From: Candidatus Methylacidiphilales bacterium
GTDB lineage: Bacteria; Pseudomonadota; Gammaproteobacteria; JASGCS01
Assembly: GCA_030054035.1 (NCBI GenBank)
Contig: JASGCS010000015.1
Location: forward strand, 1-35,702
Direction of reading: 5' to 3'
DNA: 35,702 bases
Shown here: positions 16,338 to 24,106 of the stretch, piece after piece
Numbering within the stretch: the stretch's first letter is position 1
Layout of the letters: each line of letters starts with the position of its first letter
Position numbers and translations under genes: made by a program
The notes under the pieces: generated by a model
Database searches by the model: none
Told to the model about the DNA's origin: nothing
Seen by the model: only the letters and a program-made list of their open reading frames with translations

Positions 16338-17999
16338 GTGATTTTTTCGCGTGTAACCTCTCTACTAAAAGGCAGGCAGATGCCTTTTTGGGCTATCTTT
16401 CTGATTTTTGTATGCTATTGCTCAATTACATTGAGCATTCCTTCGTTAGTTCTTTACGATCATTTTGCCACTAGGTTTCCAGACCAAGATAATGTATTCT
16501 CACGCATTCTGTATTATCTAGTAATTTTTCTCTACCAGGTTTTTTTCCTTTGGGTGTTATTATTACATAGGTGGTGGTTCAGAATTATGGCAATAATTCT
16601 GGTAGTACTGGGTGCGATACATTACACTTTTACTAATTACTACGGGGTTTGCGTCGACCAGGATATGATCCACAATATCCTTAATACCAATGTCCATGAA
16701 GTAACAGAACTATTTACACCTGGACTGATCTGGAATATTATAATTTTTGCATTACCGGCTGTGGTACTGTTATTACTAGTTCGTATAACTCCTGTATCAG
16801 GATGGCGATGGTGGGTCGGAGTACTCATGACGCCTGTGCTATCATTTTTGCTCCTGATTGTAATACTCTATGGACTACCAAGTAATATTAAAGATGTGAT
16901 CTTTTCGGTAAAGGGTCAGATTAACTGCACTCTGTTTCCAGCAAATAGTATCGTAGGAAGTATAAGAAATATCAGAGACTGGCAAGAACGAAGGGCAATA
17001 GAACGCACCCCTCGCGCACCTATTGATGCGGCAGCAACTATACGCAGTGAGGATTCACAATTACCCCTTTTAGTAGTATTGGTAATTGGTGAGACCGCAC
17101 GAGCAAAAAATTACTCGCTCAATGGCTACGAGAGAGAAACCAATCCTCTCTTGCGCAGTGAAGATATTATTAACTATCCACATGCATCATCATGTGGTAC
17201 CTACACACTATTATCTGTGCCATGTATATTTTCGCCAAAAGCAAACCCTGAGTCATACAAGCGCAATAACTTATTTTCTCAAGAAAACGCACTTCAATTT
17301 TGGCAACGGCTTGGAATTTCAGTACAATGGGTGGCAAATAACTCAATAATCCCTGCATTGATGAAAGATATTCCAAACCAGAAGGTTTCGTCTAAACTCT
17401 ACCAAACTTCAGCCTGTATAAGAAACGCATGTTACGATGAAGTTTTTGTGGAAGATCTTACCAAAAGATTATCTCAATCCCTACCCAAACGACATTCATT
17501 GTTGGTGTATCATTTGCTTGGTAATCATTTTGCTTATGAATCAAGAGTTCCTAAAAACTTTAAATATTTCACCCCAATATGCAAACCAGATAAATTTTCA
17601 TCTTGCTCGCCACAAGAAATACTTAATAGCTATGATAACGCCATACGATACAATGACTATGTGCTAGCTCAATTAATTGCTACACTTCGTTCTCACGATA
17701 ATAAAACTCAATCTATACTACTGTACACTTCAGATCATGGTGAGTCGCTTGGAGAACGAGGTATCTGGTTTCATGGTCTTCCCTATAGCATCGCCCCAAA
17801 AGAACAAACCCATGTTCCATTGATGTTCTGGATGAGCAAATCTTTCCGAAGTAAAAAACCTCAGCGCTATCAGTGCCTTAAAGAAAAATCTTCTACGCTG
17901 CAGGTAAGCCATGAATTCATTTTCCATACCTTAGTAACTATTTTTTCAATTGCTACGAAGCGTTACTCAAAACCACATGATTTATTGGCCTCATGTTAA
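16338..17999 (+). CDS. Phosphoethanolamine transferase, EptA family (first copy)
   Basis: This 553-residue inner-membrane enzyme has five N-terminal helices (up to about residue 190) and a periplasmic sulfatase-fold domain. Visible metal and nucleophile motifs are VIGETARAKNYSLNGY, CGTYTLLSVPC with catalytic Thr near 290, and YTSDHGESLGE followed by HGLPY and THVPLMFW. Such enzymes transfer phosphoethanolamine from phosphatidylethanolamine to lipid A, which reduces binding of cationic peptides. The start is a GTG at 16338 without a good Shine-Dalgarno; an ATG at 16380 (preceded by AAGGCAGG) is an alternative. It lies nine bases after dctP, apparently in the same operon. Confidence 0.93.
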   Translation: MIFSRVTSLLKGRQMPFWAIFLIFVCYCSITLSIPSLVLYDHFATRFPDQDNVFSRILYYLVIFLYQVFFLWVLLLHRWWFRIMAIILVVLGAIHYTFTNYYGVCVDQDMIHNILNTNVHEVTELFTPGLIWNIIIFALPAVVLLLLVRITPVSGWRWWVGVLMTPVLSFLLLIVILYGLPSNIKDVIFSVKGQINCTLFPANSIVGSIRNIRDWQERRAIERTPRAPIDAAATIRSEDSQLPLLVVLVIGETARAKNYSLNGYERETNPLLRSEDIINYPHASSCGTYTLLSVPCIFSPKANPESYKRNNLFSQENALQFWQRLGISVQWVANNSIIPALMKDIPNQKVSSKLYQTSACIRNACYDEVFVEDLTKRLSQSLPKRHSLLVYHLLGNHFAYESRVPKNFKYFTPICKPDKFSSCSPQEILNSYDNAIRYNDYVLAQLIATLRSHDNKTQSILLYTSDHGESLGERGIWFHGLPYSIAPKEQTHVPLMFWMSKSFRSKKPQRYQCLKEKSSTLQVSHEFIFHTLVTIFSIATKRYSKPHDLLASC

Positions 18000-19648
18000 G
18001 ACCATTTTTTAAACCACTTTCTCCACTGGTACTTGTACTAGGGGTAAATTTATACTTTGTACTTGTACTAAGCGCTCCAATTTTTTCACAATTCACCAGG
18101 CTATTTCCTGTGGCTGGAAATGGGATTGAGGGATATGCTCGGTTGGGGTTGTTTGGCATTTCTGCATTTTTTTATAATGTAATATTTATCTGGTTCTGCT
18201 ATTGGCCAATGCTTTGGTTGAGAATAACGCTAGCTGGTTTATTTGTCTTGGGTGGATTTATTGATTATTACACATCGGTCTTTGGAATCTGCATAGATAA
18301 AACTATGATTGCCAATGCGTTTAATACCGATGTAAATGAAACCTTGGAACTTCTCCATGCTGGGGCGTTAATTAATACATTTCTATTTGGCATATTGCCA
18401 GCTATTTTTATATTGCTAGTGCCAATTCAACAGGTTACCAATAAAAATAAATTACTAACCATGGCTCTCCTTCCCATACTTTCATTGGTGCTGGTTATTG
18501 GTGTATTGCTAATTCCAGTCGGCGCCCATCGTATGTTTCATGTTATTCTCTCAGCCACAGGTACATTGAGTTGCGCACTCTACCCTTCTAATGTAATTAA
18601 TAGCAGTATCCGTCATGGAATTTCAGGCATTGAAGAGTTTTGGTTGTCATTCACTACTAAAGAAGTTACCGCACCTGATGCACAGGTAAAAAATCTTCAC
18701 AGCAACACCCTGCCAACAGTAATGATACTGGTAATTGGGGAAACTGCACGAGCAAAAAGTTACTCGCTTAATGGCTATCCTCGAGCAACTAACCCCTATC
18801 TGAGCAAACAATCTGTAATTAGCTTTACCAATGCAAGTTCATGTGGTACCCAGACTATTATCTCGGTACCCTGTATTTTTTCAGAATTTGGAAACCATAG
18901 ACAGTATCGCTCAACCTATCTATACACCAATGAAAATCTTCTCCATGTGCTCATGCGAGTGGGGGTTTCAGTATTTTGGCTTAGTAATAATTCCATATTT
19001 AAACGATTACTCTATGACATTCCTCATGCTAAATTTGGTAATCATCCCTCTTACCCATGTATAGCTATTGGATGTTACGACCAGCAATTTATTAGTGATC
19101 TTAAGGTAAGAATGCAGTCAATTAAACAGCAATCCTCCTCTGCTTTGCTGGTGTACCATCTCTACGGAAGTCATTTTGATTATGATTCTAGAACTCCACA
19201 AGAGTTTAAGCAGTTCAATCCGATTTGCCCTAAAGGAAGTTTTTCCACTTGTAGCGTAGAACAAATTACCAATAGTTACGATAGTACTATTCTCTATAAC
19301 GATTATGTGCTTGCTCACTTAATTGAAGAACTTAAACCATACACTAACAGCGTCGCATCGGTGTTACTGTACACTTCAGATCACGGAGAGTCGCTCGGCG
19401 AACAAGGTAACTTTGCCCATGGACTTCCCTATAGCTATGCACCAGTTGAACAGACTAATGTTCCTTTTATACTGTGGTATTCAAAATCATTTGAGCAGTC
19501 AAGAAAAATTGACCTGGGATGTCTAAACAAAAAAATCGCAAGTCCAATATCTCACCAAAATATCTTCCACACTACTTTTTGGATATTTGGTATTGAATCA
19601 AAGTCTTGGCAACCTGACTTAAATATTTTTAACTGCGCTGTGCAATAG
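17993..19648 (+). CDS. Phosphoethanolamine transferase, EptA family (second copy)
   Basis: This 551-residue protein is a paralogue of the previous gene and overlaps it by seven bases. Motifs are VIGETARAKSYSLNGYPRA, CGTQTIISVPC with catalytic Thr at about 288, and YTSDHGESLGEQGNFAHGLPY. The N-terminal five-helix part is diverged from the first copy, while the catalytic motifs are almost the same, which fits an old tandem duplication. The two may differ in target site (for example 1- versus 4'-phosphate) or in conditions of use, which cannot be read here. Its 3' end overlaps the convergent citrate synthase gene by 20 bases. Confidence 0.93.
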   Translation: MLRPFFKPLSPLVLVLGVNLYFVLVLSAPIFSQFTRLFPVAGNGIEGYARLGLFGISAFFYNVIFIWFCYWPMLWLRITLAGLFVLGGFIDYYTSVFGICIDKTMIANAFNTDVNETLELLHAGALINTFLFGILPAIFILLVPIQQVTNKNKLLTMALLPILSLVLVIGVLLIPVGAHRMFHVILSATGTLSCALYPSNVINSSIRHGISGIEEFWLSFTTKEVTAPDAQVKNLHSNTLPTVMILVIGETARAKSYSLNGYPRATNPYLSKQSVISFTNASSCGTQTIISVPCIFSEFGNHRQYRSTYLYTNENLLHVLMRVGVSVFWLSNNSIFKRLLYDIPHAKFGNHPSYPCIAIGCYDQQFISDLKVRMQSIKQQSSSALLVYHLYGSHFDYDSRTPQEFKQFNPICPKGSFSTCSVEQITNSYDSTILYNDYVLAHLIEELKPYTNSVASVLLYTSDHGESLGEQGNFAHGLPYSYAPVEQTNVPFILWYSKSFEQSRKIDLGCLNKKIASPISHQNIFHTTFWIFGIESKSWQPDLNIFNCAVQ

Positions 19649-20789
19649 ATGAGTAATTTCTGATTGACGAACCTTGATACAGTTGGGTGGGTCTAAATAT
19701 TCTATTATCCACAATCTGCTCTCTCCAGTGAGCTAGCCAACCGGCAATACGCGATACCGCAAAAATCGGAGTGTATTGATCAATCGGAATACCTAGTTCG
19801 CGATACAAAATGCCAGAATAGAAATCAACATTAGGAAACACACCCTTATGGCCAAGCAACTCTTCACAAACCTTTTCTACTTCAAGAGCAATAAGAAAAT
19901 CTTTTGGGGGTTTTCTACCTTTGCTTTCTTCAAACTCAACTAATAATTTTTGTAAAACCTTAGCGCGCGGATCTTTGACTTTATACTCTCTATGTCCCAT
20001 ACCCCAAATCACTTCTTTTTTTTCTAGTTTGTTTTTAATATAATCTCTAACTAAAGCAACTCCTTTAATGGAATGTAACATATGTATCACTCGTTCATTT
20101 GCTCCACCATGCAGAGGACCTGCCAAGGTGCCTACCCCTGTGGCGACGACAAAAGGTAATTCTGCAAGAGTAGACCCACAAACCATTGTGGCAAATGTTG
20201 AAGCATTCATGGTATGTTCAGCATGCAGAACTAAACAAGAATCAACCATACGCGTTTCCGCTTCAGTTGAAGCACGACCAAACATTTGGTAATAGAAATT
20301 TTGGGCAAAACTCCAGTTGCTCTTTGGGGGTAGCACAGCCTTTCCCTGTCTGACTCTTTGCCATCCCGCTACGATTGCACCAACAATACCGAGGTAGGCG
20401 ATACATTGTTGCTCAATTATTTTTGTGGTAGCTGGGTCTTTTTGATATTTTGCCACTGAAACCGGTTTTAAAGCTGCACTTGCTACTGCAACTTGAAGCA
20501 CTTTCATTGGATGAGTATTTTTGGGGAGTGATTTTAATACTTTTACCAAGTCTGCACTTAGCTTCATTGAAGTCCTGATCGCTTGCTTAAAGTTTTTTAA
20601 CTGAACTTTAGTTGGCAGTTCGCCGTACAGTAATAACCATGCGGTTTCTTCAAAATTACTTTGACTGGCAAGTTCTTCTATTCGGTAACCACGGTAGGCT
20701 AAAATACCCTGTTCACCATCAAGCGAAGATACACTTGATTTTTTTGCTGGAACATCATCTAATCCTGGTATATATGGTATAGAATTCAT
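19629..20789 (-). CDS. Citrate synthase, short (type I-like) form
   Basis: This 386-residue enzyme condenses oxaloacetate and acetyl-CoA, or propionyl-CoA if it is a methylcitrate synthase. The active-site residues are present: H192 in HAEHTMNAST, H227 in GPLHGGANE, H266 in WGMGHREYKVKDPR, and D322 in FPNVDFYSG. It starts PYIPGLDDVPAKKSSVSSLD and is shorter than the NADH-sensitive hexameric GltA (about 430 residues) typical of gammaproteobacteria. It resembles the short cyanobacterial and Gram-positive type. It starts two bases after the erpA stop, so the two are co-transcribed. Citrate versus 2-methylcitrate specificity is open; no prp genes are seen. Confidence 0.93.
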   Translation of the reverse strand: MNSIPYIPGLDDVPAKKSSVSSLDGEQGILAYRGYRIEELASQSNFEETAWLLLYGELPTKVQLKNFKQAIRTSMKLSADLVKVLKSLPKNTHPMKVLQVAVASAALKPVSVAKYQKDPATTKIIEQQCIAYLGIVGAIVAGWQRVRQGKAVLPPKSNWSFAQNFYYQMFGRASTEAETRMVDSCLVLHAEHTMNASTFATMVCGSTLAELPFVVATGVGTLAGPLHGGANERVIHMLHSIKGVALVRDYIKNKLEKKEVIWGMGHREYKVKDPRAKVLQKLLVEFEESKGRKPPKDFLIALEVEKVCEELLGHKGVFPNVDFYSGILYRELGIPIDQYTPIFAVSRIAGWLAHWREQIVDNRIFRPTQLYQGSSIRNYSSIAQRS

Positions 20790-20791
20790 AC

Positions 20792-21190
20792 TTATTCAGT
20801 TTTAAAAGATGAACCACAACCGCAAGTCGTCGTTGCATTTGGATTATTGATTACAAATTGGGCGCCTTGCAAATCATCGCGATAGTCAATAGATGCGCCA
20901 ATTAAATATTGGTAACTCATCGGATCTATCAAAAGACTCACTTTAGCAACGCTTTTATCTCCCTCTACTGCCGGAGGGTCTAATTGATTTTCCACAATCA
21001 AATCTCCATCTTCTATAGTAGGCGTGAAAGTAAATCCATATTGAAATCCGGAACAACCTCCACCAGTAATAAATATTCTAAGTTTTAAGTTTGGGTCATC
21101 TTCATGTAAGAGTAACTCACCAACTCGTCGAGCAGCGACATCACTGAAATCTATTTCAGCTTTGTCTAAATTATAGGATTCTGTTTGCAT
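20792..21190 (-). CDS. erpA: Iron-sulfur cluster insertion protein ErpA
   Basis: This A-type carrier transfers Fe-S clusters to apoproteins. From the ATG at 21190 it is 132 residues, with three conserved cysteines: C46 in [10 protein letters not shown], and C123 and C125 in [10 protein letters not shown] longer start at 21208 adds six residues. I prefer 21190 because a perfect TATAAT sits at 21202-21197, inside the longer version. Adjacent bactofilin, DUF6776 and argC match the known gammaproteobacterial order, supporting ErpA rather than IscA. Confidence 0.92.
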   Translation of the reverse strand: MQTESYNLDKAEIDFSDVAARRVGELLLHEDDPNLKLRIFITGGGCSGFQYGFTFTPTIEDGDLIVENQLDPPAVEGDKSVAKVSLLIDPMSYQYLIGASIDYRDDLQGAQFVINNPNATTTCGCGSSFKTE

Positions 21191-21196
21191 GGGATA

Positions 21197-21205
21197 ATTA
21201 TAACA
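21197..21205 (-). promoter_or_regulatory. Extended -10 (TGTTATAAT) directly before the erpA start
   Basis: TGTTATAAT is a perfect extended -10 element seven bases from the ATG at 21190. Transcription should begin at about the start codon, so an erpA-citrate synthase transcript would be leaderless, or use the longer start from an upstream transcript. Confidence 0.55.
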
Positions 21206-21229
21206 CAAGCTAAGGGATTACTTTTTAAT

Positions 21230-21676
21230 CTACTTTTTTTCTTTTATTTTTTCGCTTTTTTGAGACACTTCATTATTCAACTCTGGTAAATGCTCAAGCA
21301 ACAAAGTACCATCTTCCCAATAGGTTAATTTTCCATTAACTCTAGAGCCTGCACTCATTGAAACAACATGGTAATGTAAATCACCATGGATTTTACAGTT
21401 TTGATTTAACTCGGCAAAATGCCGACAATACACACTCCCCTCCACAACGCCATCGAGAATAACATTATATGAATGGATGTCACCATGGATAACTGCAGAA
21501 TTATGGATAATCACTAATGAATTAGGATCTAAATCTTCTGCACGAATTGTTCCTCGTACCACTCCTTCAATCAAGATACCTGAGACAAAACTGATATTGC
21601 CATTAAAGACAACACCTTTACCAATCACGGAGGTGATAAGCGCAGGTTTAAAGGTTGGTTTCTTTTTTCCGAACAT
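21230..21676 (-). CDS. Bactofilin (polymer-forming cytoskeletal protein)
   Basis: This 148-residue protein has the bactofilin core: a short disordered basic start (MFGKKKPTF), then a beta-helix with repeated turns. Examples are VIGKGVVFNGNISFVSGILIEG, VVRGTIRAEDLD, VIHGDIHSYNVILDGVVEG, and KIHGDLHYHV, each cited in part. A charged tail ends EKIKEKK. Bactofilins self-assemble into nucleotide-free filaments that localise cell-wall and division enzymes. It lies 26 bases downstream of the DUF6776 gene and just upstream of erpA, a conserved order, so a role in cell shape is inferred. Confidence 0.92.
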   Translation of the reverse strand: MFGKKKPTFKPALITSVIGKGVVFNGNISFVSGILIEGVVRGTIRAEDLDPNSLVIIHNSAVIHGDIHSYNVILDGVVEGSVYCRHFAELNQNCKIHGDLHYHVVSMSAGSRVNGKLTYWEDGTLLLEHLPELNNEVSQKSEKIKEKK

Positions 21677-21702
21677 AATTTTTATATTTTACTTCCTTTT
21701 GA

Positions 21703-22467
21703 TCATTTATTAATAGAAGGAACGAGGGTGTTCCACTGGTACTCTCTATACACTGGAGCAAGCTGCTTCTTATTAGTTGTAATTTCAATTATTACTTTTT
21801 CCACATTAAAACCAGGGGGTAACATAAATAGCCCATCAAACTTTTGAAAGTAGCGTATTTTTAAACTAGTATTTGCATTTACATCAAGTTGTTTAATTGT
21901 GTAAACCAGGTTTTTGTCCTGTGACTTGCCGACAAATGTAACTTGCAGCGATCCGGTTGCGATCTCCTGTCCAGACCAAATCAATCGCACGACTAATTGA
22001 TAACGATACGCCATTTCTTTATCAGCAGTAAGCGCTGGATCAATCATAAAATCTTGGATACTTAAGCCACTGGTTTGGTCAGTATTGGTGATAAGACCTC
22101 GCAAGTAGTTCAATTCGGGAGTAATGGTAGTAAGTTGGTTTTGTAAGTCGTTGGTTAGGTTAAGTAGCTGCTTGTTGGATTCTTTGAGTACGGTATTTTG
22201 TTGTATTTCATTGAGGAATTTTTTATCAAGAGTTAATTTTGCTTCAATTTGTTGTTGTAATTTTCTTTCAGTATTAGCTAACTGATCTCTGGTTGCCTTT
22301 AATTGAGGTTCTCCTCTCACTAGTCCAATTTGATAGACTACCCAGTATGAAACCACTAAGACCAGCACAAAGAAAAATAACCCTAGGGTACTGTGCCATG
22401 GCAAAAGAGTGGTAATCCGGTAACCAGCAAATCCTCTGGTTAAAAGAGTTCTTTTATTTAAGGCCAT
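21703..22467 (-). CDS. DUF6776 membrane protein
   Basis: This 254-residue protein has one N-terminal membrane helix (about residues 25-48, LGLFFFVLVLVVSYWVVY). A periplasmic coiled coil follows (about 55-115, with QLANTERKLQQQIEAKL), and then a beta-rich C-terminal domain including YQLVVRLIWSGQEIATGS and LPPGFNVEKVIIEI. This matches the DUF6776 type, regularly encoded between argC and bactofilin in gammaproteobacteria. It probably works with the bactofilin at the envelope. It overlaps argC by ten bases, so it is translationally coupled. Confidence 0.82.
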   Translation of the reverse strand: MALNKRTLLTRGFAGYRITTLLPWHSTLGLFFFVLVLVVSYWVVYQIGLVRGEPQLKATRDQLANTERKLQQQIEAKLTLDKKFLNEIQQNTVLKESNKQLLNLTNDLQNQLTTITPELNYLRGLITNTDQTSGLSIQDFMIDPALTADKEMAYRYQLVVRLIWSGQEIATGSLQVTFVGKSQDKNLVYTIKQLDVNANTSLKIRYFQKFDGLFMLPPGFNVEKVIIEITTNKKQLAPVYREYQWNTLVPSINK

Positions 22468-23516
22468 AGAGGAATTGCACTAAGCCCTAAGGTTTCTTCA
22501 AACCCAAACATACGATTCATATTTTGCAAGGCTTGCCCGGCAGCGCCCTTAATCATATTGTCTATTGCAGAAACAATCACTAAAGTTCCTTGGGGTGTCT
22601 GAGATAACCCAATCGCACAAAGATTAGTACCCACCACTTGAACTAGTTGAGGTAACTCCCCTAGGGGTAAAACTTTGACAAAGGGTTCATGGTGATACGA
22701 TGCTTGTAACACTTGATAGACCTGCTGGAGTGGGAGTTTTGATTGACAATAGAGTGTAGCAAGAATGCCGCGTGGTACGGGAAGTAAGTGAGGTACAAAA
22801 GTAATCCCAAGCGCGCCTTCTTCAAGACATCCATATTGCGTTAACCCCTGTTCAATTTCAGGGAGATGACGATGCGCTGGTAGTCCGTAGGCAAAAAAAT
22901 TGCTTCGTAATTCTGACAAGAGGTACCCCTCTTCAACTTTTCTTCCCGCGCCACTCACCCCAGATTTGCAATCTGCAATTATTCCTTGTGCAGATATACA
23001 TTGTTCTCTTAGCAAAGGGATTAGCGCTAAAGATACCGCAGTTGGATAACAGCCAGGATTGGCCACCAACTGCGCAGAAGTAATTTTTTCTCTTTCATAT
23101 TCAGTTAAGCCATAACAAGCCTGTTTGACTAAAGCAAAATTAGGATGCTCGCTATGATAGTACTGTTGCCAAACTGAAGGATCGCGTAGGCGAAAATCTG
23201 CACTTAAATCAACTACTCTGATTCCTAATTCTAACAATGCCGGAACGAGGCTAGCTGCTACCCCATGTGGGGTGGTAAAAATAACCACTTGACACTGCTT
23301 GAGGGCCTCAGGCGAATAGCTAGAAAAATTCAATTGTGCGAGACTGGTGTCTGCCAGTGATAATGACGGAAATACCGAGGCGATAGTTTTACCCGCAATG
23401 GTAGTTGAACAAACCACGCTCACAGTAAATTCTGGGTGGCCAGTCAAGAGTCGTAAACATTCGGCACCGGTATATCCTCGTGCTCCGACAATTCCTACTT
23501 GTATTGATTTTCCCAT
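22458..23516 (-). CDS. argC: N-acetyl-gamma-glutamyl-phosphate reductase ArgC
   Basis: This 352-residue enzyme catalyses the NADPH-dependent third step of arginine synthesis. The nucleotide-binding start VGIVGARGYTGAE, catalytic C156 in ANPGCYPTA, and GLPAHRHLPEIEQ (His near 215-217) are present, and the length is normal. It heads the argC-DUF6776-bactofilin unit and has its own promoter-like -10 upstream, so it is probably not simply read from the oxidase genes. No ArgR box is obvious. Confidence 0.96.
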   Translation of the reverse strand: MGKSIQVGIVGARGYTGAECLRLLTGHPEFTVSVVCSTTIAGKTIASVFPSLSLADTSLAQLNFSSYSPEALKQCQVVIFTTPHGVAASLVPALLELGIRVVDLSADFRLRDPSVWQQYYHSEHPNFALVKQACYGLTEYEREKITSAQLVANPGCYPTAVSLALIPLLREQCISAQGIIADCKSGVSGAGRKVEEGYLLSELRSNFFAYGLPAHRHLPEIEQGLTQYGCLEEGALGITFVPHLLPVPRGILATLYCQSKLPLQQVYQVLQASYHHEPFVKVLPLGELPQLVQVVGTNLCAIGLSQTPQGTLVIVSAIDNMIKGAAGQALQNMNRMFGFEETLGLSAIPLWP

Positions 23517-23527
23517 ATTTCTAAATA

Positions 23528-23550
23528 ACCATTAATAAAATGGTATTATA
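23528..23550 (-). promoter_or_regulatory. argC promoter -10 and adjoining inverted repeat
   Basis: On the minus strand TATAAT (23550-23545) is followed at once by ACCATT-TTATT-AATGGT (23544-23528), a perfect 6-5-6 dyad lying over the expected transcription start. It may be an operator or a leader hairpin. The -35 match (TTAGTA, 17 bases upstream) is poor. Confidence 0.45.
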
Positions 23551-23591
23551 CCGCTCAAATAATACAATACTAAAAACTATTCTAAATAAAA

Positions 23592-24098
23592 TTACTTCGC
23601 GTCAAAAAATGAATAGGCAAGAGTTACTTCCTGGACTTCTGGGGAGAGGTCCTTGTCTAAATAAAAAGTAACATAGACTTCTTTAGTCTCTTTTGCTTTA
23701 AAATCTAAAATGTCCATACAAAAACATTCAATCTTTTTAAGATGACCGGCTGCGGCAATAGGGTTAACTGAAGGGACTGCCCTACCTTTCCTAGCGACAT
23801 TGAGTTGATTGGTGATTAAGTAAACTTCTGTGTATTTGGTTTGGGTCATGATAGTTTTTTTAGGAGTTTTTGCTACAATTGTCCAACCCTGATCTACCGC
23901 CTGGGCAAGTTGCTGAAGGGTTACCTCAAAGGGTTTGATTTCAGTTGGGAGTGCTACAGATTTTTCCAATTTAACTCTACCATTTATACCCAATGATTCA
24001 CAGACTAAATCATATAACGGTACGAGTGCATAACCAAATGCAAACATCCCAACCACCGTTAAGGTTAAATATAAGGCAGTTTTTTTATTCTTATTAAT
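23592..24098 (-). CDS. ctaG: Cytochrome c oxidase assembly protein CtaG (Cox11)
   Basis: This copper chaperone inserts CuB into oxidase subunit I. It retains FAFGYALVPLYDLVC at the membrane anchor and the copper motif KIECFCMD, with the usual CFCF altered to CFCM. The first ordinary start codon is a GTG at 24056, which cuts into the membrane helix. Reading upstream in the same frame gives INKNKKTALYLTLTVVGMF, the expected basic tail and complete helix, with no stop until past the ctaD gene. The natural start is therefore probably ATT at 24098-24096, replacing ATG, giving 168 residues. It follows ctaD by eight bases. A sequencing error at this codon is the alternative. Confidence 0.9.
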   Translation of the reverse strand: MNKNKKTALYLTLTVVGMFAFGYALVPLYDLVCESLGINGRVKLEKSVALPTEIKPFEVTLQQLAQAVDQGWTIVAKTPKKTIMTQTKYTEVYLITNQLNVARKGRAVPSVNPIAAAGHLKKIECFCMDILDFKAKETKEVYVTFYLDKDLSPEVQEVTLAYSFFDAK

Positions 24099-24106
24099 AA
24101 AAAAGT

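Noticed and set aside
16419-16437. TGCTCAATTACATTGAGCA as a regulatory operator
   Set aside because: It is a perfect dyad but lies inside the coding region of the first transferase, with no promoter around it; a chance or codon-driven origin is likelier.
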